DNA of 64,000 nt, from NCBI GenBank assembly GCA_918026815.1, contig CAKJVC010000150.1, positions 1,178,001 through 1,242,000 of the forward strand, read 5' to 3'. The first letter of the stretch is position 1. Every line of letters starts with the position of its first letter. The notes beneath the pieces were generated by a model, which was given only the letters and a program-made list of their open reading frames with translations, ran no database searches and was not told the DNA's origin. The position numbers were made by a program, and so were the translations under genes. The DNA is from Chalara sp. BL73 (Eukaryota > Ascomycota > Leotiomycetes > Helotiales). This document shows, piece after piece, positions 21,201 to 32,112 of the stretch.

Positions 21201-22726
21201 ATCGTAGACTTTCCCGATCCCGAAGCACCAACCAGTGCCGTGGTTTTGTTGGCTGGTATCGAGAGCGATAAACCCTTTAAGACCTCGGTGTCTGGCCTCG
21301 CAGGATAAGCAAAACGTATGTTGTTGATTTCGATGTGACCGTTGCACTGCTCTGGAACCTTTCCTTCTGCTAGCGGATCAATTTCGCTTTCGCGGTCGAT
21401 CGTTTTGAAAAGCTCAGCCGCGTTCGATGAGGCTTTCGTGATGGCCATAATCTGTGGAGCGATCTGTGTCATGGCGGTTGCAGCTACTATCACGGCAAGG
21501 ATGACGGTGAACACATCACCCGATTCGCTGACCTCTCCGCTCGCAAACATCCGGATACCTTGCCAAAATGCTAACCCATATCCCGAGTATATACAGAAGA
21601 ACTCTACTGAGAAGAAGACAGCGTAGTTCTTGGACTTTCTCATTCCGACCTGCATAGCGTCTCCCAGGAGTTTGTCGTACTGCTGGGCTAAGCGGGGGTG
21701 AAGCCAAAATGCATGAATAGTGCGCATAGTGGAGAAAACCTCTTCTGCCAACAATCCCGCCTTGCCATAGATGGAGAGGATCTGATTTTCATACTTGAAG
21801 TCGATGCTGACGCAGATGCTGCTAACAACAATAATCGTTGGCACGATGCATATGGTGATGAGCGTGAGTTTCCATTGGACCGTGAATGCAATAACGAAAG
21901 CAGCGACAAACTGCGAGATGGCCTGGATTGTAAGCGTGAGCTTCTCGGATATGCCGTTGTTGACGTTATTTGTGTTCGTAGTCGCTTGGGCCACGACGGA
22001 GCCAGCATCGGATGAATCGAAAAAGGCGATGTTCTGCCGAAGCGTATGCTCGATAAAATCGATTCGAAGAGCTTTTGTCGTACGAATCGCCGAGACCGAT
22101 ATGGCTACTGAATGTACATCTGGATACCGTATAAGCTACAAGAAAAACTCCGTAGAGTATGTCACTCCACTCACAAAAAAGCATAAATTTCGCAATAAAG
22201 AGGTAGATGAAGTACAATCTGTAGCACGGTTAGTCGGCAGCGTCGAACTGATCATGGCGTGTTCACGTGTATTTATTCACTTGAGAACGGTAGCCCGCGG
22301 GACTGAGCTCGCCTGTTGCGAAGTTGGTAAAGCTATGTGGATTCCATCAGCACCTGCTTTCCCATTAGATTGAACCACCTACGTAGTTATGAATTTGCCG
22401 AATATGAGATCCATCAATGGTAGCAGCGTGCCGGCAGCAATCGCCGCCACGAAGGCCGTAATGTTCAGGAACCAGCAGAACCTGTCTGCATAGGAGAGAA
22501 TGCGCTTAAGTCGCAGTCAGTGTCAGCGGTCGGAACCCTTCCAAGAACACACTTGCAGCGGCCAAAGATAGCCGGTTGGCTAGGGTAGTGACATCGAAGG
22601 AACCATGCTTACAATATACGGGTTCCTCCCACCCATAGAATTACTAGAAGACGCATCGCCATGTTCGCGTGACTTGCTCGTCGACCCGTTCGGTGGTACG
22701 TCTTTCTCCATGCCCGTGGATACCAT
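18223..22726 (-). CDS. ABCB-type full multidrug transporter, about 1280 aa, multi-exon
   Basis: An integral plasma-membrane exporter with the layout TMD-NBD-TMD-NBD. The start ATG at 22726 precedes an intron and then RILSYADRF and a transmembrane helix, as in fungal Mdr proteins. NBD1 has Walker [11 protein letters not shown] (around 21220), [14 protein letters not shown] and [11 protein letters not shown], with the His of [12 protein letters not shown]2 has Walker [11 protein letters not shown] (around 18940), the signature LSGG split by an intron from [22 protein letters not shown] and VAHRLST. The last exon ends at TAA 18223-18225 after [14 protein letters not shown]. About twelve short introns were followed; the middle of TMD2 was joined less securely. 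Substrates are unknown. No biosynthetic cluster adjoins it. Confidence 0.87.
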
Positions 22727-23487
22727 AGGATCAGTATCGAAGAATAGTGCTCAAAAGCTAGCCATGAACAAAGTATACATAGCTGCTCCTAATCGAATTT
22801 CCGGACTGAGGATGGCCGCACCGCATCCCGCGGGCCCCGCGAAGTGATCGTCCTGGCGCGAAGGGTTACCAAAACGAGCGTCCCAATGATACTAAGTATG
22901 AATACGAAGGCAAACCCTCAGCATCGCTCGGCGGAATCACATGATTGCGCACATCCTCACCTCCCTGTTCCAGGCTGCCCATTTTGATTTCTACAAGCTG
23001 GTCTTGTTCATTGCTCCAGCGCCCAGAGAGTCATGACATAATCCACCCAATGCTTGCTTGGCGTTCGGGACCCGAAAACTCCGCATATTCCACGCACCCT
23101 GTCGGCCATGGCACTAATCCGCGATTGGCCTGGTACTCCAAGCCAAGAATCAGTCCGGAACGTCCCGTTAGCCATGCTCTAATTCCAGAATACAAGGCCG
23201 ACGCGTGAGATTAGCGTTAAGTACAGTACAGCAGCAAGCCTGTGAAGATGTGAGATCCTGGCATACTCGGTCGATCATAAGGCTGAGCATCATTCGTGGA
23301 GAGGGTTTTCAAAAAGGCAGGATGATGCACAGCATTTTACTATCCCTTTCCCTCCTAAACAAAGGCTATTTCTCAATTTATACATCAGCTTACCAGGGCG
23401 GTTTACAGGGGCTGAAGTAGGATACCGCTTCTTTCACCACCTCCGGATTCAGGATACACAGATATCAGGATATATATTAATTTCTGA
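22727..23487. other. intergenic, nothing recognised
   Basis: Promoter region of the ABC transporter. A GC-rich patch lies near 22815-22845. No domain-bearing frame. Confidence 0.5.
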
Positions 23488-23607
23488 TTATTTGGTAGGG
23501 CCACCTCGAGCATCAATTACTGCCTGACATCTGCCCTTCCAATGCCTATATAGGGGTTCAATATACCGGTCAGGAACAGCCTCCCAAGTGTCACCGGTGA
23601 GCATTGC
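23488..23607 (-). pseudogene. 3' fragment of a Tc1/mariner transposase
   Basis: Read on the minus strand, the frame from about 23607 to the TAA at 23488-23490 gives TWEAVPDRYIEPLYRHWKGR followed by CQAVIDARGGPTK, the conserved C-terminal tail of fungal mariner-type DDE transposases. Only about 38 codons remain and no catalytic domain or terminal repeats were found. Flanking DNA is AT-rich. Confidence 0.7.
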
Positions 23608-23799
23608 AAAGAGTGAGAGCGTACTAAAGAGGTAAATAGCCATAGCTAATCATGGCCAGAGAAATAAAGCGGTGTTTAAAAAGTGTTAAGTGGCCAAATG
23701 TGAAAACGTTAATAAGGTTCTAAAAGAAATCGAAAAAGTTAAAGCCAATAAGATCAATTAGAACGAAAAATTCTAAGTGCAGATCTTGATAATCCAAAG

Positions 23800-25273
23800 C
23801 TAGTGTAAGCAAGTAGCTATATGGAGGGCTGCTTCCCCAAGAAATCTAGGTTTATCTGGATCAATGCGATGTTTTTCTAAGATATCAGTCAATGTTAAAT
23901 TAATTGCACTTCTCACTGTCCCGAAGAACAAGAATTCTTGGAGGAAGATTTGTACTTGTCTACAAAGTTTCATGTATCGAGGATCGCCTAGACCAAGATA
24001 TCTGCTCAGGGGAGACTTTCCAGGATTAGATAGGTCTGTGACGCACAATGACGCGGATTGGCTCGCTGGCTCCAGCTATAAGCTCGCTAGCACTCCGTTC
24101 ACCATATTGGAAAGATAGGTAATGATGAATTGAAAGTAAAAGAGCATACCTCGAATGCTATTCCAGCTTCAGCATCATATTGATCGCTTCCTCGATAATA
24201 TTGAGTTTCTATCCCCATCTGATTGATAATCTGTTCGAAGCAAGTATGGTAGATTGTGTGGTTTCGATCTTTGGTTATTTCTTTGAACGGAGATTTCTGC
24301 AAGCAAGCGTCAAGCTGCTTCTCTAGAGTTAGCTTTCCCTCTGTTCGTGACTCTACTTCCTTCAGTGAGATCTCAGGTATCTCGCGAGTGGAGCCAAGCA
24401 GCACTATGCCGGCCACAACGCTCATGTCTGGTAAAGGATTTGAAGTGGTCTTCAACTTGTCGATCTCTATACCGAGGGCTTTGCCATGGACTAACTCTTT
24501 TGAGCCTCTTTCGTTGGGGGAAGAAATGGTTGGTATTCTCGCTTTCCCATCAGCTGGGAGTGCCTGAAGCAGCCTGTTTCTTTTGGGATTAGCAGTACTA
24601 ACTTCCGCTATGGGTCTTGTTGCCACATCTAGGGGCTGTTATTTGGAAGTTTCGGAATTAGATCCGGAAGGCTGGGCTTGGCCCAGCGGGACTGCCCTTT
24701 GGGTTTTGATAGTATCCGGTGGTAATGTGGATATGTTCGGCGGGAATGGCATACTGGTTTCCGGTGGTTTATTCACTTGTGTTAATGTCGGCGTAGTAGT
24801 GGAAAGCATTGACTATGCCAAATCATGACCGCAAGCTTGAGAACAAGACCACCGTAGCCATAGGCTATGAAGATAACTGGTCGGACCGGTTTCGAACCCA
24901 CAGGTATATTGGATGGTCCGCGCTTCTCTGAGAAGCATTCAAGGAAACGGTCTGTGAGGCTTCGGAGACACTCAAGTGATGCTTCCTTTTTGGAGTAGCA
25001 AAATTCCATCATGCGACTACTGGGGATATGCTGCGTAGCATTCTCCGATCTTCCATCCAATTAACTGCTCTAGGTGAAGATTTATTCTTCGACATTTCCC
25101 CTTCTTGCTGTAGCTCTTTCCCATTGATGGCTTTCTTTTCATCCCACTCGTCTCGCTCTCTCATTCTTTCGCCATCATCACGCCGGACTGTGTCAATTTC
25201 GTTCCATATCTCTCTCTCCCCGTTTCCAATTGCAATGATGTCGACATCAAGAGGGACGTCTGGTGGGCCATGA
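23800..25273 (-). pseudogene. decayed alpha/beta-hydrolase protein of the NLR-associated type
   Basis: Minus-strand pieces line up in the order expected for the serine-esterase-like domain of fungal NLR-type or ankyrin proteins: DIIAIGNG..., NWMEDRRMLRSIS, then in another frame SSRMMEFCYSK and RPVIFIAYGYGGLVLKLAV, then VVAGIVLLGSTRE further on (about 24420). A one-base frameshift separates the second and third pieces near 25025. The nucleophile motif is YGYGG instead of GHSxGG, so the Ser is lost. The tail (24626-23800) is helical with no STAND or repeat domain visible. I call it a pseudogene of moderate certainty; an unusual intron could repair the frame. Confidence 0.5.
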
Positions 25274-26458
25274 TAAGTAACGAATGATGCGGGCTGGCTC
25301 TGCGCTTCCTATGGCTTTTGAGATTCCGATTCTTCGTTGGTGAGTTTGACTGACCTGCCCTGCACCAATCTTTTGTTGCGCTGGCTGGCTTTTGGTTGTG
25401 TTTTGCGTCATGTTTCACGACGTCCTTTCATGAGGCTGCGTGCTCGAAAAGTTCGAGATAAGGAACATCACTTGTTTATCATACTTTTCAAAGATAAGCA
25501 AAGAAGCACCCCACCCCCCTCAAGTATTCCTACCTATGAGATAGGACCACCGCACGCCTCTCCGTATCTGTCCCGGGACACAAAGCTACCCAGAAGCTAG
25601 CTCAGAGGAGCTCGACGTGCATTCAGCTTCAAGCCCTACAACGCAGCCTGATTTTTGTGTTGCGTAATTGGTTATAATAGTGGGTGTGGATGGTCATGGC
25701 CGCTTAATAAAAATTGGCCTTGCCTAAATTGAACATGCTTGGGCCTCCTAGGTCGGCTTGCCAAGCCGGCACCGGTGCCTACGAAGGTACAGCGATTAAT
25801 AAATAGCGCCTAGCGATATGGCGATGACAACTATACTTGTGCCACCAGCGACGACAATGACGATAGTGTGTAACTTAGAAGTAATAGAAGCTTGCTTTAC
25901 AGCTTGCCTCGTCTTTGCGTTAGAGAAGAGTTTCGCCATCAGCCGTGCTGTATGCTCCGCCCATTACAATCTTGGGTAACCCATTGTGGCTACACGCAAG
26001 CGCGAAAGGGCACAATAAAGAAAATCTCGTCTTATCTGGCCCAGAGCCTCATGACCGTAACGCTTTCAGTGATTCGTAATTCCTGTGGATAATTTTTTTC
26101 AATTTCACGATACTTCCAGTAAGTGTTTCTTTTTCGGATCTTTCTTTCTCTAAAAGTCAACAAATCGCTTCCCAGATCGCCGGCTGAGATGATACACAAC
26201 AAGGCTGCGAGCTGTTCTAATGCCATAGGTCACCTGCGAGCGTTTCATATCTCAATAGAATCAACAGTCTAAAATGCTAGTATTTCACCATACACTACTA
26301 AAATTATGCACCAGCATCTTCTGCAAGCCGAGTACTACCCGAACATGCACAGCCTCAACTCCAGGCAACACTACAGTCAACCCCTGCATCCAAATATCCT
26401 ACTTAAACTTGCGAAAACAGTCGATACCTGTATACTTAAACAGACGTTAGCGATTGAC
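25274..26458. other. intergenic with a palindrome pair
   Basis: No supported gene. Two adjacent palindromes occur at 25754-25779: CGGCTTG-C-CAAGCCG followed by GGCACCGGTGCC. Their role is unknown. Confidence 0.45.
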
Positions 26459-27945
26459 TTAGAATGGCAACCTGGGCTCTCGGTTCTGCATATATTGTGG
26501 CAGTCGAGGCGGGCCCTTTTGCCTGATACCAGGTCTCGCTTTGGCTTTTCGCACTCCTGGACCTGGACCTCTCGTTTTTAGTGGCAAACCCGGTCGAGGT
26601 CGGGTTGCAGCTGCAGTCTTTGTTGATCCCACCACCCACAAATGGTCCAGCAACGCGACAAGGATCAGCACCAGGGCCCATAGTGGGAGCAGTTGGCTAA
26701 ACCCGACAATCTCAGATTCGGGGTTTCCGTCAGTATTTGAATTAGGCTTCAGCCAGCCGGAATCTTTGACCCAATCCCTAACTTTGACGACGTACGAGAG
26801 ACAAAAGCAAGCCACGCTGAAGGAAATTCCCCAGGTGGCGAGCCACAGGAAGCTAAAAACTTTCTTGATCCATCTAAAGCGCCCATGGCGACTGCCTTTT
26901 TCTTCTCGCCTACGAAGGCACCAGAAGATACTCTGTACGAGAAAGCCGAAGGCAAAACAGCCGGTGAGGATGACAAAGAAGTAAAATTCGAGCTGAAATG
27001 GCTCAGCGTCGCTGAGTTGGAGAGCAGCACCACCACTGCCGACGCCGACAATGCTTTTATTGATTGTGACGGTGAAATTTGTGTCGAGAAAACACATAGC
27101 TGGTAAGAGTAACAAGCTGTCTTGGCCGCCGCTATTCGGCCACTTCTTGGGTGAGTCGTTGAGAGCCATCTGCTCTTTGATGATAAGCTGGAGCGCAAAG
27201 AAGAAAACCGTGGCAGTAGCTGCGAGTCTAAAGATAGCACTCATTGGTGTCTTCCAGTAGTCAGGGAGGACGAGGACAGCAAGGATGGAGCTGGAGCACG
27301 ACATGAGGACAACGTTTATAAAGACGTAGTAGTGGTATGCTGATGCACTACAGACACCACCAAAGGCGAAGTTGTAGCCATATGCAATGGTGAGCACCAT
27401 TTGTAAATCGATGATGGATAATATGACAGCTCGTATCGAAAGACTTCGCTGGAAGCCCTTGCCACCATATGAGGAGTGTTTCGCAGGCGCCGCTAGCGCC
27501 TGACCCCGTGATGTGATCCGCTTGACGCCGTTTCTTACTACGAAGTTAGCGAGATCTAAACATCTTTTCAAGGGAGAATAGTTTACCGTAGGCTCTGAAT
27601 GTGGCGAGGGTAAAACAGATCGCCAATGTTCAGAATCACTAAAGCAAGGCTGATAACAAAGACGAAAATTGTCAGAATAGCGAAAGTAGCGATGACCTGT
27701 CATTTGTTAATTAAGCGCGCAACAAACAGCAGACAACCGAAAATGACTTGACATACTCCCTTTCCAGCAATATCTGGCTGCGCTGGCAATTGGCCTTTTC
27801 CAAAACCACCAAATGTCACCACCTGATTGGAGGAATTTAGTTGAGCGTCGCAAATAGGCGGCTTTTGAAAGGAAGGGCATTGCTCTGCAAATGTGAAGAT
27901 TGAGCGACGCTCTCTTGTAGAGTTGCCGAAAATCGGGTTGCCCAT
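26459..27945 (-). CDS. multi-pass membrane protein of unknown function, 457 aa
   Basis: Three exons (27945-27757, 27696-27587, 27533-26459) join in frame. The N-terminal 60 residues lie outside the membrane with three Cys (EQC, ICDAQ). PDIAGKG is followed by a first helix VIATFAILTIFVFVISLALV, then a further six or so hydrophobic segments including LSIIDLQMVLTIAYGYNFAF, SAYHYYVFINVVLMSC and FYFFVILTGCFAFGFL. The C-terminal tail is basic and Pro/Gly-rich. The layout with PDIAG before helix 1 and a DLQ motif in the third segment recurs in uncharacterised fungal membrane proteins as I remember them. No transporter, receptor or enzyme motif is visible, so no function is given. Confidence 0.7.
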
Positions 27946-29321
27946 TATTGTCGCTACGATTGAGATTGGAGAATAATTCGTCTCTGACCCTGATCAAATG
28001 ATGGAAAGACGACCCGCAGGTATGATTGGAAGTAACTGAAAGGCGAAAGTCAGTAATAAAGAATATCACTGGATAAGTAGTGTTTTCGTAGTAGATGTCC
28101 TCCAAAAGACGGCAGCAGCAGATTTTATTAGCTTACAAAAGGAGGCAAAGACTTTTGAGACTGCTGGACCTGTTGATGCGGTGATATATGCACTGCGGTC
28201 CTGTAAGTGAGAGTCAGGCTAGAGTTCAGCAGTAACTTGGAAGTAGCTCGCTAAGACCGAAATAGAATGCGACAACGACGGTTCCTGCAGGGGAAATGTA
28301 AGGAGTGGTTTGAACTCCTGACGGCGCAGCAATAGAAAAGGGTTGTGCTAGTGGATTTGGGAAGTCCTCGTCCCGTCCCGGTAGCAGATCGAGATCAGCT
28401 CTGCGGCCCTACAAAGACCACGGAGCTTAACCATCGCGGGAATACAAGTGAAAATAAGCGCTAGTCTAGCCCTCCAATCTCGAGGCTGCCGAGACTCTGG
28501 TATGGATTGGGTCCCATGAATTCTCAAGAGAGAAGAGAGGCTGAATGCCAAGTATGACTTCCCGCGTTTGCATAAACACCTGTCTCAAAAGCAACAGAAT
28601 CAGTATAAACGCAGTCCAAATCAAGTCACCGACAGAAGTGGGAGGAAGAAACAGTTTCAGCGGCCGAGATGACTTCTAATCATGTGGCTCACTGAGACGG
28701 TCACTGAGACGGTCGCCGGCTTGAATCTCATGAAGCCCCGGATGGTGTTAATTCCATAGGCCGTCAAAAATTCAAGGCTGAAGTGTCTGCGTTTAATTTA
28801 CCAAATCATAGAGCATAGGGAATCAGCCTGGCTATTGACAACTCCAATAAGCGCTAGACGATGCATTATCAATATTTAGGACAATTTCAACGAACTGGTA
28901 TCGTACAGGTGATGATCTCTCAAAACCAGTTGCTATGTGTCAGAAGTTCTTCCCAGCCTCGTTGTAAGTAAGTGACGAGAACTTCTATATATAGCTCGCA
29001 CACAGGACTTTCTTGGCTACTGCCAGCGTCTAACTCATCGACGCCTCTCATCTTCTCAGCCATTGAAACTCTTAAGAAATAGCACTAGGTTAGATAATAG
29101 AACTAGGAGTTTCAGCCATGAAGAATCAAGTTGCTTAGCGCACATTATCTATTTTCTTTCTTCATGTGTCCGTGTATAAGATTCAAGCCTTTCTATAACC
29201 CATCACTGGACTTTTTCAACTCATCTGTAAATGCCTGATATCTTTGCTTCTCTATAATTACATACATAAAGTTTTTGCCTGTTTATACTTTAGTTTGCAG
29301 CAATTCTCTACTTTCTTAGAT
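27946..29321. other. shared promoter region of a divergent gene pair
   Basis: About 1.4 kb between the membrane-protein gene and the repeat-protein gene. No coding sequence is supported. A TATA-like site is listed separately. Confidence 0.5.
28986..28993 (+). promoter_or_regulatory. TATA-like box of the acidic-repeat gene
   Basis: TATATATA lies 336 bp upstream of the ATG at 29322, implying a long 5' UTR if used. A nearer promoter cannot be excluded. Confidence 0.35.
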
Positions 29322-32083
29322 ATGGCCTTCTTCGGTAGCTTTGGCGACATTGTCGCCGGCGTTGAGCTCATCACCAAAGTTGTTAGGACCTTTCGCGACA
29401 ATGGCGGTCTTGTGGACAATTGGAGTGCTGAAATGGACTTCATCCTCGCCCTCCACTCAACTCTAGGCCGGCTGACCCATTTCGCTAAAATGACTCCTCA
29501 TAAGAACTATTCCCGCGATCTCGCTATCCTGAGCCAGGGCATTCATCGCCACCTCACCAGCTTTGGCAGTTTCCTGGAGAAGTACAAGTCATCTCTGGAG
29601 TTGGCAGCAAATCCGTCGACATACTATAAAGTCAAGCAGACGATCAAACTTTCCTTATCGGATGTCTTTGGCAAGGTTGAGGGCCTGCACAAGGATATCG
29701 ACCAACAACTACAGATCATGAATAGTGTGCTTATGTTGTATACGATGTAGGCTAACCTGTACTTTTTTGGAATATAGGAAAATACTAACGGAACTTCAAC
29801 AGAGATAACCTGACGTCCCAGCCCTCAATGCAAATTTCTCAGGACCAACTTTCTGATCTCAAATCTGCAATGAGGCTCACCAATGCTCCTCTTGCCCACC
29901 AATTCAACGAACTGGCCCGCTTGGTCTCAGAGAGACGGCCAAACAATAAAAGCCAGCAGAAGTGTCTCCTTGCCATGAAATCAGACGCTGAGCAGAACCA
30001 CAGCCAGTTACAGCGTAGACTTGGGGAGGTGGCCAAAATACAGGCTCAAACCGCAGACCGGAGACATCGCGAGCAGATGAACGCTGTGAACACCACCAAC
30101 ACGCAAGTCTCCCGAGTTGCGCAGAATAGCCAGATGCAGCTGCAGGCCACTCGCCAAATAGCTGCGTCGATAGCTCAGACAAAGCGGGATGATCGCCACA
30201 GCCAGGCAGCTCTCCAGAATTCCTTGAATTCAATTAAAAATCAAGGCCGAGAATCTGGGCATCAGATTGCTGCGTCGGTCAATCGACTTGGGAAATCGAC
30301 TGACCAGCAGATGGCTATTGTAAAGGATACCAAGACCACGATTGATCGGACCGCGAAATCCACAGCTCAACAGCTCCATCAGCAGACATCATCAATCAAA
30401 CAGCAGATGGCTGTTACCGCGCAAATAGCCAAATCCAACGAGAAATTCCAGGCAGCGCAAATGAAGGCCGCTCAGAAGACCAGCTCTCAGCTCAACGCCG
30501 ACAGAAAGGCTCACTTGGGAGCCATCAAAGCTTCCGAAGTGGCGAGCAAGGCGCGGGAAACCTCAAATTTGGAAGCAGTCAAGCAATTGTTTAAGCAGTC
30601 CGATTCGAAGAAGCAGGCAGACCAGAAAGCTATGCAAACAATGCCTTCCAAGCCAAAAATGAGCAAAAATGAGCCCACAGGTGCTCAGTCTCTCAAACCT
30701 CGGGGTCATGTTAACAACCAGGGGCCCAAGAGTGAGGTTTCGACTGAGAAAGTCTTGGCTACGAGGGGGCTCCCACCTAATCCTGGTCATAGAGTTGGCC
30801 CGGCAGCCCAGGCTAATTCTCATCGCCCAAGGCATGGAGAGAATTCCAGCTTCTATAATGGGGCCGGCTCTGGTGGCAGCCACCATAATACGGTTGGTTG
30901 GCAGACTCAACCAATCCCCCGCGATCCCACCAAACCTCAAAAACCCGTCCATCACCAAACCCGCTCAAGTGAATGGACTCAGAACCATCTCTCCAATCGT
31001 GAACAGTCTCAGAAACACTCGTATGGTGCACACAGCGATAGAAAATTGGGAGATCATAATTCCTTTCGAGGAAATCAGCATGGGTTCTCTTCAAATAACG
31101 CAACCGGCTCCCGAGACCTCCACAATAATGACCCGAGAGAGGCCTGGCCACACGGCCAGTCGTCAGACGACAGATACCACCACCAGATCGACGGCCATGA
31201 TATAACCCAGAATCAACATGGAGACTTCCAAAGCCAGCACAGTAGCCAATCACATAGCTGGTATGATATAACTGAAATTCACGTTGAGCTCAACCAGCCA
31301 TGGGACGGCGGTGACGACCATGGTTACGCCATGACCCAGAATAAATACGGAGACTCCCAAAGCCAGCCAAGCAGCCCATCAACTGGCTCGAATTATGAGT
31401 CTGGCAACGAGTCAGAAGCCAGCCAGACCCATGAAGGTGAACAATACGAAGACTTGGGGTATACAGAACAGGGTGGGATGAGCGGAGATCCTAGCTCCCA
31501 CGAACATTCCAATTATAACTTCGATGAGCGTTCTAGCAACGAGGGTTCTGGCAATGAAGAATCTGGCAACGAAGATTCTAGCAACGAAGAATCTGGCAAT
31601 GAAGAATCTGGCAATGAAGATTCTAGCAACGAAGAATCTGGCAATGAAGAATCTGGCAATGAAGAATCTGGCAATGAAGATTCTAGCAACGAAGAATCTG
31701 GCAACGAAGAATCTGGCAACGAAGATTCTGGCAACGAAGATTCTGGCAACGAAGATTCTGGCGACGAAGATAGCGTTCAGGCAGATGATGACGATGAAGC
31801 CGGCGAAGAGGTGGAAGATCAGGAAGATTCTGACGATGAGGTCGCCGATGAACCTGAAGGTCAAGAAGACTACGGAAGCCACGAACATTATGAAGATTAC
31901 GAAGAATCTGAAGGTCAAGAAGAGTATGCAGATCAAGAAGAGTATGGAGAGCAAGGAGAGTATGAAGGGCAAGAAGAGTATGAAGGGCAAGAAGAGTATG
32001 AAGGGCAAGAAGAGTATGAAGGGCAAGAAGAGTATGAAGGGCAAGAAGAGTATGAAGGGCAAGAAGAGTATGAAGAGTATTAA
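29322..32083 (+). CDS. 898-aa protein: helical N-domain, Gln-rich coiled coil, acidic repeat tail
   Basis: Exon 1 (29322-29737) encodes a helical domain starting MAFFGSFGDIVAGVELI, resembling the N-terminal helical domain found in many uncharacterised fungal proteins with ubiquitin-like or STAND-like partners; exon 2 (29803-32083) follows in frame after GTATAC and CAACAG signals. Residues about 150-430 are Gln/Ala/Ser-rich and predicted coiled coil (QIAASVNRLGKSTDQQ). A His/Gln/Asn-rich disordered middle follows. The C-terminus consists of two runs of acidic repeats, a pentapeptide NE(E/D)S(G/S) and a hexapeptide EGQEEY. The frame stops at TAA 32081-32083 inside the second repeat, although the same frame continues for 35 sense codons (see findings). 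No enzyme motif; function unknown. Confidence 0.75.
31531..31771 (+). repeat. 15-bp tandem repeat encoding NE(E/D)S(G/S)
   Basis: About 15 copies of a 15-bp unit such as GGCAATGAAGAATCT, with third-position and E/D variants (GGCAACGAAGATTCT, AGCAACGAAGAATCT). Higher-order blocks of 3-4 units repeat, a sign of unequal crossing-over. It lies in the coding frame of the 898-aa protein. Confidence 0.9.
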
Positions 32084-32112
32084 GGGCAAGAAGAGTATGG
32101 AGAGCAAGAAGA
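31911..32112 (+). repeat. 18-bp tandem repeat encoding EGQEEY
   Basis: Units of GAAGGGCAAGAAGAGTAT repeat at least seven times almost without change after a few diverged ones. One unit near 32081 has TAA in place of the first GAA, which ends the open frame. Confidence 0.9.

Noticed and set aside
24885..24905. TTTCGAACCC, a possible tRNA T-arm
   Set aside because: It falls in the hydrolase relic and no cloverleaf can be drawn around it.
28300..28345. A possible tRNA: GGTTTGAACTCC resembles a reversed B box
   Set aside because: No matching A box, acceptor stem or anticodon arm can be folded on either strand.
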